Source of the DNA: Myxococcus llanfairpwllgwyngyllgogerychwyrndrobwllllantysiliogogogochensis
GTDB lineage: Bacteria > Myxococcota > Myxococcia > Myxococcales > Myxococcaceae
Direction of reading: 5' to 3'
Assembly: GCF_006636215.1 (NCBI RefSeq)
Contig: NZ_VIFM01000093.1
Location: 1-37,615, forward strand
DNA length: 37,615 nucleotides
The translations under genes were made by a program, and so were the position numbers. Positions within the stretch are counted from its first letter, which is position 1. Each line of letters opens with the position of its first letter. The notes beneath the pieces were generated by a model. It saw nothing but the letters and a program-made list of their open reading frames with translations, was not told where the DNA came from and made no database searches. This document shows positions 24,996 through 32,276 of this stretch, one piece after another.

Positions 24996-26534
24996 GTGAA
25001 TCCTGATTCGAAGTGCAACGCGGTGGCGTTGGTGTGTCTCGCCTTGATGGGCTGCGGAGACGCGGTGCCCGAGGGCGGCGTGCCTGCAGAATCCATCCCT
25101 GAAGTGGTCGACTCGACGATCGCCCCGGAGGGCTGGGAGACGGTCGCGAATCAGTATCAGTCGTTCACGCTGACCCAGCCCTCGACCGTCCGGTTTGGAC
25201 TCGGCGAGACCTGGGTGACGAAGGAGCTGGCTGCGGGCAGTGTGTATTGCTTCTTCAATCCGGACCCGGCGCCCGGCAAGTTCAAGACGTGCCAGCGCAA
25301 GACGCAGCAGAACCCGGTGCCGGAGCCGGCGCTCAGCCCCGCGTGTGCCACGTTCTACCCCTCGGGTTTCGCGCTCTCCAGCGCTCGTCAGGCCCCCGCC
25401 GTTCCCGCATTGGCGAAGCCCGCGAAGGGTGTCGCTGTTTCGGAGCCGACCTACAAGACGTGTCTCGTACGCGCCACGGACCATACCGCCGACGGCGTCT
25501 CCGGCTTTGCTCGGAACGACTACTCCCGCCGTCAGGCCTTCAACTCGAACAGCACGAAGCAACTGGTGTATGCCCTCGACGGGTACTGGCACGTGTATGA
25601 CGCGAACACCCGCGCGCGACTGAAGCAACTGTCGGGGCCGGCCGGGGACGCGGAGCCGCAATGGCACCCGACGAACCCTGACCTGCTGTACTACCTGCCC
25701 ACCAATGGCATTGGGATGAAGCTCCACGAGCTGAACGTCGCGACCGGGGCGACCCGCGTCGTGGGTGACTTCGGCGCGCGGTTGAAGGCCCGGTGGCCGG
25801 CCGCGATGGCGGCCTGGACGAAGGCGGAAGGTTCCCCCTCGGCGGATGGTCGCTACTGGTGCTTCATGGTCGATGCGACGGACTGGGTGAGCGCGGGCGT
25901 ATTCACCTGGGACCGCGACACCAACACCATCCTGGGCATGTACGACACCCACGGCGACCGGCCCGACCACGTGAGCATGTCCCCCAGCGGGAACTACTGT
26001 GTGGTGTCCGGCGATGGGGCGGGGGGCACGGCGGCGTTCTCGCGTGACTTCAGCACGAGGACCCAGTTGCTCGGCATCTCCCAGCACTCGGACCTCGCGC
26101 TGGATGCCAATGGCGAGGATGTCTACGTGGCCATCGACTACGGCTCCAACGAAGGCGACGTGTTCATGGTGAATCTGCGCACGGGCGTGCGCACGGCGCT
26201 GTTCGCGACCTATCTGAGCGGCACCGCGACGGCGCTGCACGTCTCGGGCAAGGCGTTCGCCAGGCCGGGCTGGGTGGTGGTCAGCACCTATGCCGACGGT
26301 GGTGGCTCACTGCAGTGGCTGCACCGCAAGCTGCTGGCCGTGCAGCTCAAGGCCAATCCGACGGTCTACACGCTCGCGCACCACCGCTCCTCGCCGAACG
26401 GCTACTGGACGACGCCCGTCGCCAGCGTCAACCGCGACTTCACGCGGGTGGTCTTCAACTCCAACTGGGGCAACGGCAGCGATACGGACGTCGACACGTA
26501 CGTGGTCGAGCTGCCGGCGAACGCGCTGCAGTAA
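24996..26534 (+). CDS. Predicted beta-propeller lipoprotein, paralog A
   Basis: The 512-residue protein has a lipoprotein signal with lipobox ALMGC near residues 15-19. The mature protein contains a Cys-bearing region (VYCFFNPDP, FKTCQRKTQ, SPACATFYP, YKTCLVRATDH) and then a series of strands like TolB/WD40 propeller blades, for example QLVYALDGYWHVYDANTRARL, YWCFMVDATDWVSAGVFTWDRDTN and DHVSMSPSGNYCVVSGDG. I know no family that fixes its function. The GTG start at 24996 is chosen because GAGGAG lies 8 bases upstream and this start matches its downstream paralog. It is a tandem copy of the next gene, about 85% identical by eye. Confidence 0.85.
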   Translation: MNPDSKCNAVALVCLALMGCGDAVPEGGVPAESIPEVVDSTIAPEGWETVANQYQSFTLTQPSTVRFGLGETWVTKELAAGSVYCFFNPDPAPGKFKTCQRKTQQNPVPEPALSPACATFYPSGFALSSARQAPAVPALAKPAKGVAVSEPTYKTCLVRATDHTADGVSGFARNDYSRRQAFNSNSTKQLVYALDGYWHVYDANTRARLKQLSGPAGDAEPQWHPTNPDLLYYLPTNGIGMKLHELNVATGATRVVGDFGARLKARWPAAMAAWTKAEGSPSADGRYWCFMVDATDWVSAGVFTWDRDTNTILGMYDTHGDRPDHVSMSPSGNYCVVSGDGAGGTAAFSRDFSTRTQLLGISQHSDLALDANGEDVYVAIDYGSNEGDVFMVNLRTGVRTALFATYLSGTATALHVSGKAFARPGWVVVSTYADGGGSLQWLHRKLLAVQLKANPTVYTLAHHRSSPNGYWTTPVASVNRDFTRVVFNSNWGNGSDTDVDTYVVELPANALQ

Positions 26535-26550
26535 CGACGCGGCGCACTTG

Positions 26551-26581
26551 GGGCCCCCGTGCTCGAGCGGGTAGGGGGCCC
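26551..26581 (+). terminator. Strong hairpin between the two paralogous lipoprotein genes
   Basis: GGGCCCCC (26551-26558) pairs perfectly with GGGGGCCC (26574-26581). The 15-base loop itself contains the palindrome GCTCGAGC. The sequence GCTTTCCC follows. Its position 17 bases after a stop makes a terminator likely, so the second copy may need its own promoter. Confidence 0.65.
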
Positions 26582-26663
26582 GCTTTCCCATCCGAATCCA
26601 TGACCCATGCGTGTCCGCGCGTGGCGCGGTGCCGTGGTCTCCACTCAATGAGGAGCGTTCAAC

Positions 26664-28196
26664 ATGAGTTCTGCCTTGAAGCATGACGTGATGGCATTGG
26701 TGTGTCTGGCGTTGGTGGGCTGCGGCGACGGAGCGGACGAGGGCGGTGTGCCTCCCGGCCCACTCCCTGCGGCGGTCGACTCGACGCTCGCTCCGGAGGG
26801 ATGGGAGACAGTCGCGAACCAGTATCAGTCGTTCACGCTGACCCAGCCGTCGACCGTCCGGTTCGGACTCGGCGAGACCTGGGTGACAAAGGAGCTGGCC
26901 GCGGGCAGTGTGTATTGCTTCTTCAATCCGGACCCGGCGCCCGGCAAGTTCAAGACGTGCCAGCGCAAGACGCAGCCCGTGCCGGTGCCGGAGCTCAGCC
27001 CCGCGTGTGCCACGTTCTATCCCTCGGGGTTCGCGCTCTCCAGCGTTCGTCAGGCCCACCCGATTCCCACCTTGGCGGAGCCCGCCAAGGGCGTCGCGGT
27101 GACGGAGCCCACGTACAAGACGTGTCTCGTACGGACCACCGACCACGCCGCGGATGGCGTCTCCGGCTTTGCTCGAAACGACTACTCGCGGCGTCAGGCC
27201 TTCAACGCGAACAACACGAAGCAGCTGGTCTACGCCCTGGATGGGGCCTGGCATGTGTACGACGCCAACACCCGCGCGCGGCTGAAGCAGCTGTCGGGTC
27301 CGGCTGGGGACGCGGAGCCGCAGTGGCACCCGACGAACCCGGATCTGCTGTACTACCTGCCCACCAACGGCGTTGGCATGAAGCTCCACGAGCTGAACGT
27401 CACGACCGGGGCGACCCGCGTCGTGGGGGACTTCGCCGCGCGGTTGAAGGCCCGGTGGCCGACGGCGAACGCGGCCTGGACGAAGTCGGAGGGCTCTCCC
27501 TCGGCGGATGGTCGCTACTGGTGCTTCATGGTCGACACGAGCGACTGGAGCAGCGTGGGCGTGTTCACCTGGGACCGCGACACGAACACCATCCTGGGCA
27601 CATATGACACGCTGGGCGAGCGTCCCGACCACGTGAGCATGTCCCCCAGTGGGAACTACTGCGTGGTGTCTGGCGACGGGGCGCGGGGCACGGCGGCGTT
27701 CTCGCGCGACTTCAGCGCGAGGACCCAGCTGCTGTCGAAGTCCGAGCACTCGGACATCGCGCTGGATGCCAATGGCGACGACATCTTCGTGGCCGTCGAC
27801 TACCAGTCGAACGCGGGCGACGTGTTCATGCTGAACATTCGCACGGGTGTTCGCACGGCGCTGTTCCCAACGTACGTGAGCGGCACCGCGACGGCGTTGC
27901 ACATCTCCGGCAAGGCGTTCGCCAAACCCGGCTGGGTGGTGGTCAGCACCTATGCCGACTACGGTGGCGCCCAGCAGTGGCTGCATCGCAAGGTGATGGC
28001 CGTGCAGCTCAAGGCCAATCCGACGGTCTACACGCTCGCGCACCACCGCACCGCCTCGAACGGCTACTGGACGGAGCCTGTCGCCAGCGTCAACCGTGAC
28101 TTCACGCGGGTGCTCTTCAACTCCAACTGGGGCAACGGCAGCGACACGGACATCGATTCGTACGTGGTCGAGCTGCCTGCGAGCGCGTTGCCGTAG
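26664..28196 (+). CDS. Predicted beta-propeller lipoprotein, paralog B
   Basis: This 510-residue protein is a close copy of its upstream neighbour, with the same lipobox arrangement (ALVGC) and the same order of Cys-rich segment and propeller-like strands. Differences cluster in the first 40 residues, in the Pro-rich stretch after FKTCQRKTQ (two residues shorter here) and in exposed loops such as DTSDWSSVG. The core strands are nearly unchanged. The ATG at 26664 has GAGGAG at the same distance as in copy A. The retention of both copies with intact frames suggests both are functional. Substrate or partner is unknown. Confidence 0.85.
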   Translation: MSSALKHDVMALVCLALVGCGDGADEGGVPPGPLPAAVDSTLAPEGWETVANQYQSFTLTQPSTVRFGLGETWVTKELAAGSVYCFFNPDPAPGKFKTCQRKTQPVPVPELSPACATFYPSGFALSSVRQAHPIPTLAEPAKGVAVTEPTYKTCLVRTTDHAADGVSGFARNDYSRRQAFNANNTKQLVYALDGAWHVYDANTRARLKQLSGPAGDAEPQWHPTNPDLLYYLPTNGVGMKLHELNVTTGATRVVGDFAARLKARWPTANAAWTKSEGSPSADGRYWCFMVDTSDWSSVGVFTWDRDTNTILGTYDTLGERPDHVSMSPSGNYCVVSGDGARGTAAFSRDFSARTQLLSKSEHSDIALDANGDDIFVAVDYQSNAGDVFMLNIRTGVRTALFPTYVSGTATALHISGKAFAKPGWVVVSTYADYGGAQQWLHRKVMAVQLKANPTVYTLAHHRTASNGYWTEPVASVNRDFTRVLFNSNWGNGSDTDIDSYVVELPASALP

Positions 28197-28215
28197 GAAT
28201 ACGGCGCATGGCTGC

Positions 28216-28245
28216 GAGGCGGCTTCCTTCCGAGGAGGCCGCCTC
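28216..28245. terminator. Hairpin between convergent lipoprotein genes
   Basis: GAGGCGGC (28216-28223) and GCCGCCTC (28238-28245) form a perfect 8-bp stem with a 14-base loop. It sits 19 bases after the stop of paralog B and about 40 bases beyond the stop of the opposing gene, so it can serve both. Confidence 0.55.
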
Positions 28246-28287
28246 ATTCGTCAGTGCTTCACCCTGGCCCATGCCCGAAGGACTGAC

Positions 28288-29265
28288 CTACAGCCCCAGC
28301 TCGCTCATGGGGATGCGGTACATGTCCCCGGTGCCGCCCCCGATGCCTTTGAGCGAGCCCTCGTCCCGAGGCGTATCGAAGCGCTCGCCGACGTCCCCCG
28401 TGAAGGGGCGGGTGCTGCTGAAGTAGAGCCACCTCCCGTCGGGAGACACGCTGTGGTTGTACTCACTGGCGCGCGTGTTCAGCCCTTCGCAGAGGCGCCT
28501 CGCGGGCTCCCAGGTGCCATTCACCCGGCGGCTGAGGAACAAATCGTACCCTCCCAGCCCGTCCGCGCGTCGCAGGGCGCTGAAGAGCAGATAGCTCTCG
28601 TCCGGAGCAATCCAGGGCTCCAGCTCGTGGACCGTGGAGTTGATGGCCGCGCCCAGGTTCTCTGGCGGTTGGTATGCGCCGTCGACCCAACGGGAGACCC
28701 AGAGATCGCTCCCTCCGAGGGTGCCCACGCGCTCGCCTCCGAAGTAGAGATTGCCGTTGGTGGCGACCGCGGGTGACCACTCGTCGAGGCTCGCGTCATT
28801 GACGGGCGCGGGCAGTCTTCGCGCGTCTTCCCATTCGCCGTTCGTGCCCAGGGACGCGGCCCAGATGTCATACGACGCGCGCGGACCGGGCTCGCCGGGC
28901 TGGGGACGATTGGAGATGAAGTACACGGTGCGCCCATCGGGCGACAGGTGGGGATCCGCGTTGCTCCACTGGTCCGCGAAGCGAGGGAGCACGGGGCGAG
29001 ACCAGACCCCGTCGTCCCCGAGCCGCGTCTCGTACATCGTGTACCGCTCGAAGCTGTCGTCGGCCCTCCCGAAGAGGACGCGGCGCTGGTCTGGCGAGAA
29101 GGCCATGAAGAAGTCCCAGGCGCCCGTGGTGAAGAGGCCCGCGCCGTAGAGCTCGGGCGTACAGGCGGCGCGAGGCGTCGCCATGCTTCCTGAATGGGCG
29201 CCACATGCCAGCGTCGTGAGGCTCAGCACTCCGAGAACCCCTTGCATCCACTGCCTTCCGGTCAT
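28288..29265 (-). CDS. PD40/TolB-like beta-propeller lipoprotein
   Basis: The 325-residue protein has a lipoprotein signal ending in LTTLAC. The mature region contains several PD40 (TolB-type WD40-like) blades: FMAFSPDQRRVLFGRAD, DPHLSPDGRTVYFISNRP, EWSPAVATNGNLYFGGER, EPWIAPDESYLLFSALRR and NHSVSPDGRWLYFSSTRP. This pattern is found in TolB-related and OmpA-associated proteins that bind partners in the periplasm. The ATG at 29265 follows CAGGAGGGACTGACG, an excellent ribosome site; the longer frame to 29289 is less likely. It is divergent from an AraC-type regulator gene 58 bases away, which may control it. Confidence 0.9.
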   Translation of the reverse strand: MTGRQWMQGVLGVLSLTTLACGAHSGSMATPRAACTPELYGAGLFTTGAWDFFMAFSPDQRRVLFGRADDSFERYTMYETRLGDDGVWSRPVLPRFADQWSNADPHLSPDGRTVYFISNRPQPGEPGPRASYDIWAASLGTNGEWEDARRLPAPVNDASLDEWSPAVATNGNLYFGGERVGTLGGSDLWVSRWVDGAYQPPENLGAAINSTVHELEPWIAPDESYLLFSALRRADGLGGYDLFLSRRVNGTWEPARRLCEGLNTRASEYNHSVSPDGRWLYFSSTRPFTGDVGERFDTPRDEGSLKGIGGGTGDMYRIPMSELGL

Positions 29266-29323
29266 CGTCAGTCCCTCCTGGACGTGCATTCCGTCGTTGG
29301 GAGGTCAGCGGTAGCATCCGGGC

Positions 29324-30205
29324 ATGAGGCGAAACTTTGGGAATCTTGCGTCGGCTCCGTCCACGCTGCCCGGGCGCCCTGGTGGCTATCACCTGCTCGG
29401 GCAGGGTGAGGCCTTCGACGTCAGGGACTGTGTCTGTCAGGAGGGCGCGGGGAGCCCTGCCTTCGGCGGGCAGCATCCTCGCGTCCGGATCAGCGTGGTG
29501 TTGTCAGGCGTCTTCCACGTCCGTGCTCGCGAGGGGGCCGCCGTGGTGGGTCCCGGAGCATTGCTGCTGGGAAACCGCTCCGCCCCGTACGAGTACCGAC
29601 ATGTCGATGATGGGGGAGACCGCTCCATCGTGTTCGACTGTTCGGAGTCGCTGTTGGAGGATGCATTGCGTTCGCTGGGGCGCCACGCGCATGTCGAGCA
29701 TCCCTTCGCGCGGGTCTGCATCCCCGCTTCGGTCGCCTCGGCGGAGGCCGTCCTGCTCACGCATCACGCCCTGGCGAGTGGAGAACCAGAGGCCCTGCGA
29801 GAGGCGGCGCTGACGGTGATGGGGACGGCGCTGACGCTGGGGTGTGAGCCGGGGGAGGCGTCGCTGGCGGTCTCGGAGCCACAGGCGCGCCGGATTGCGC
29901 GGAGCCTGCGCTACATCGAGACCCACAGCGCGGAGGACTGTTCCCTGGAGACCCTGGCCCACGTCGCGGGGCTCGCGAGCTTCCACTTCCTGCGCGTGTT
30001 CCGGGCGATGACAGGGCAGACGCCTCGACAGTTCGTCATCGCCACGAGGCTTCGAGCGGCGGCGGCGGCCCTGCGGATGACGCGCGCTCGAGTCACTGAC
30101 GTCGCCCTGGAGGCCGGCTTCGGTGACCTGTCCCACTTCACGGCGAGCTTCACGCGAGCGTTCGGCGTCTCGCCTCGCGCCTATCGCTCGCGTGCCGGGG
30201 ATTGA
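29324..30205 (+). CDS. AraC-family transcriptional regulator
   Basis: The 293-residue protein has an N-terminal cupin-like sensing half, with RISVVLSGVFHVRAREG and VVGPGALLLGNRSAPYEYRH. The C-terminal AraC domain, about residues 190-293, includes CSLETLAHVAGLASFHFLRVFRAMTGQTPRQFV and VTDVALEAGFGDLSHFTASFTRAFGVSPRAYRS, the two helix-turn-helix units. The ATG at 29324 has only a weak ribosome site. The gene is divergent from the PD40 lipoprotein gene, its most likely regulatory target in the window. The ligand is unknown. Confidence 0.93.
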   Translation: MRRNFGNLASAPSTLPGRPGGYHLLGQGEAFDVRDCVCQEGAGSPAFGGQHPRVRISVVLSGVFHVRAREGAAVVGPGALLLGNRSAPYEYRHVDDGGDRSIVFDCSESLLEDALRSLGRHAHVEHPFARVCIPASVASAEAVLLTHHALASGEPEALREAALTVMGTALTLGCEPGEASLAVSEPQARRIARSLRYIETHSAEDCSLETLAHVAGLASFHFLRVFRAMTGQTPRQFVIATRLRAAAAALRMTRARVTDVALEAGFGDLSHFTASFTRAFGVSPRAYRSRAGD

Positions 30206-30295
30206 CGGACAGTCCCGTCGCCGCCAGGGAACGGTTGGCACCCTCGGCGCACCCGCCCGTGGTACCACCCGGGTGATTCTCTTCGAGGAGCCTTG

Positions 30296-31360
30296 GTGAA
30301 CCGTGTCCGTCCCCTGGATGAGTGGGTGTCCCGCCTTTCCACCTCGAACCCGAACGACGTGGCGGCGGCACTCGAAGTGCTGGGCGAGGCGCTCTGTGCG
30401 GACGATGAGGCGGTCCGGGAGCGAGCGGCACAACTGCTGGTGAAGGAGCTGGCCCGGGCGGGCTCGGCCGCCCAGGGTCCCATCCTCCGCCTGCTCCAGA
30501 CGTCCTGGTGGCCGCCGCAGGTGCAACTGGCCGAGCCCGCGCTGGAGGCGGTGCTGACCGCGGTGGCTCGAATCGACGTTGATGCGCCCGAGCTGGATGA
30601 AGCGGCGCTGCTCATCGCGAACCTCTACCGGGCAGCCCCGTTGCCGCTGAGCGCGCTGGAGGGAGCCCTGGGCCACGCGAAGGCCTCGGTCCGTCGAGTC
30701 GCCGCGGGCTGTGTGGGCCGCGTGGGCAAGGCGGCGGTGTCGTTGCTTCCTCGCCTGCTCACGGTGTTGGACGACTCGGAGTCCGTGGCGGGGGCCGCGC
30801 TGGAGTCGCTGGGCTCGCTCGCCTCCGCCGCGCCGGAGGTGGCCCTGCCCGCGTTGTTCGACCAGGTGAGCCGGGCGGAGGGGACGCGGCAGTACCTGGC
30901 GCTGACCTCGCTCCGGAGCCTGGTGGAAGAGGGCCGCCGTGAGGGCAAGCCCGCCCCGGAGCTGGCCTCCCTGGAGCCCGTCTTGCTGAAGACGGCCGAG
31001 GACCCCCAGCCGCCCGTCCGCCTGGAGGCGGTGTCCCTGCTGGGCCTGGGGCGCCTGTCCTCGCTGTCCACCGTGGCCGCGCTGCGCAAGCGCCTCCAGG
31101 ATGAGAGCCCCGCGGTGGCTGCCTGCGCCGCCGTGGCCCTGCTGCGCGTCGGGGCTCCTCCCCAGGAGGCTGCCTCGCTCCTGGCAGCCCAACTGGCGTC
31201 CGCCGAGAACCCGGACAAGGTCGGCGCCGCGCTCAGCGCGCTGGAGGGCGTGGAGCCCGCCACCCTCGGCCGCATCCGCGACACGCTGGCGGCGGCGGCG
31301 CGGGGCGCGAAGGGGCTCGTCGCCGAGGCCCTCCATGAGCTGCTCCCTCGCAACGCTTGA
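30296..31360 (+). CDS. HEAT-repeat protein
   Basis: The 354-residue protein is made almost wholly of Leu/Ala-rich helix pairs characteristic of HEAT repeats, for instance AAALEVLGEALCADDEAVRERAAQLLVKEL, LGHAKASVRRVAAGCVGRVGKAAVSLLPRLL, VRLEAVSLLGLGRLSSLSTVAALRKRL and SPAVAACAAVALLRVG. Such solenoids bind other proteins. There is no signal peptide or membrane segment. The GTG at 30296 follows GAGGAG at 5 bases and is preferred over the TTG at 30293. It stands alone between an AraC gene and a lipoprotein gene. The partner is unknown. Confidence 0.85.
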   Translation: MNRVRPLDEWVSRLSTSNPNDVAAALEVLGEALCADDEAVRERAAQLLVKELARAGSAAQGPILRLLQTSWWPPQVQLAEPALEAVLTAVARIDVDAPELDEAALLIANLYRAAPLPLSALEGALGHAKASVRRVAAGCVGRVGKAAVSLLPRLLTVLDDSESVAGAALESLGSLASAAPEVALPALFDQVSRAEGTRQYLALTSLRSLVEEGRREGKPAPELASLEPVLLKTAEDPQPPVRLEAVSLLGLGRLSSLSTVAALRKRLQDESPAVAACAAVALLRVGAPPQEAASLLAAQLASAENPDKVGAALSALEGVEPATLGRIRDTLAAAARGAKGLVAEALHELLPRNA

Positions 31361-31472
31361 TGGAAATGCCTTCCAGCGGAGAATGCCTGAATTTCATGAT
31401 AAATTTGAATTAAGGCGCTCGGGCTGGGATTGACTGAACGGGCGTCCTTCGCGTTCGCGCGGAAAGGCACCC

Positions 31473-32183
31473 ATGTTCAAGTCCCTTGGCTGTGTCCTGT
31501 TGGCGTCTCTCCTGGTGGGCTGTGTCGGCACCGAGTCCGACCTGGAGGACGAGGCGTCCTTCGAGGAGAGCTCCGAGCAGGCCATCTGTGGCATTGGCTG
31601 TCCGCCTGGGCAGCATCCCACGGCCTATTACTGTGATCGCTTCGCCTGTGGCGCGCTGGCCTGCAACTTCAACAACTCGAACGCGACGACGTGCGCGGTG
31701 ACGCCCAACTGCGGAACCATCACGCAATGCGGGCTGGGGTGCCCCGCGGGCTTCTCCGCCATCGCGTTCGTCTGCAACCTGAGCTGCGGCTTCTGCGGTG
31801 GGGGAACGGTCAACGCGACGCAGTGCCAGTCCAACACCAGTCCCCAGGGGTGTCCCTGTGCCGCCCTTCCGGTGGGGAGCGCGGTGGACCGGGGCGCGGC
31901 GGGAGGCCTGCACTACCTGGAGCTCTACTACTCCACCTTCACCAGCTCGAACCCGAGCATCGGGACGGCGAGCTTCAACTCGCTCAGCTGCGTCAACGGG
32001 TTCTCGGTGGGGCAGATTGTCTGCAATGGCTCGCCGGTGAGCGCCACGGTGACGTACTCCGACACGCAGCAGCTCAACATCGCGATTCCCGCGTCGAGCG
32101 TGGCTCGGAGCTGCGTCGCCCATAGCTCCAGCACCAACTCGCAGTACATCCGCTTCGCCTTCACGGTGCCCGGAACTCCGTAG
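31473..32183 (+). CDS. Cysteine-rich lipoprotein with internal duplication
   Basis: I do not recognise a family. The 236-residue product has a lipoprotein signal (VLLASLLVGC, lipidated Cys17). The mature protein has 18 further cysteines. Two related segments are visible: ICGIGCPPGQHPTAYYC and QCGLGCPAGFSAIAFVC, which suggests an internal duplication of a disulfide-knotted module. The last 100 residues look beta-rich, with LHYLELYYSTF and SATVTYSDTQQLNIAIP. The ATG at 31473 follows GGAAAGGCACCC. It is probably exported and disulfide-bonded. The role is unknown. Confidence 0.78.
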   Translation: MFKSLGCVLLASLLVGCVGTESDLEDEASFEESSEQAICGIGCPPGQHPTAYYCDRFACGALACNFNNSNATTCAVTPNCGTITQCGLGCPAGFSAIAFVCNLSCGFCGGGTVNATQCQSNTSPQGCPCAALPVGSAVDRGAAGGLHYLELYYSTFTSSNPSIGTASFNSLSCVNGFSVGQIVCNGSPVSATVTYSDTQQLNIAIPASSVARSCVAHSSSTNSQYIRFAFTVPGTP

Positions 32184-32208
32184 CCCGGCGCTGGCGCCAG
32201 GAAACACC

Positions 32209-32249
32209 GCGGGCCCGGGGCGTCCTGTTGGAACGCCAGCCGGGCCCGC
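32209..32249. terminator. Large GC-rich hairpin between convergent genes
   Basis: GCGGGCCCGG (32209-32218) pairs with CCGGGCCCGC (32240-32249), and the inner GGCGT (32219-32223) pairs with ACGCC (32233-32237) with a two-base bulge. On the plus strand it is followed by TTCCGCTTTC. It lies between the Cys-rich lipoprotein gene and the zincin-TPR gene and should stop transcription from both. Confidence 0.7.
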
Positions 32250-32276
32250 TTCCGCTTTCTATCGGCGCGTCGCGCG

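Noticed and set aside
26307-28247. A 646-codon minus-strand frame opposite the duplicated lipoproteins, with an internal repeat
   Set aside because: The repeat only mirrors the duplication of the sense genes, and a similar antisense frame lies opposite copy A; no independent coding evidence.
29504-31336. A 610-codon minus-strand frame opposite the AraC and HEAT-repeat genes
   Set aside because: It spans two well-supported genes and their gap, has a low-complexity Arg/Gln/Gly composition and no domain.
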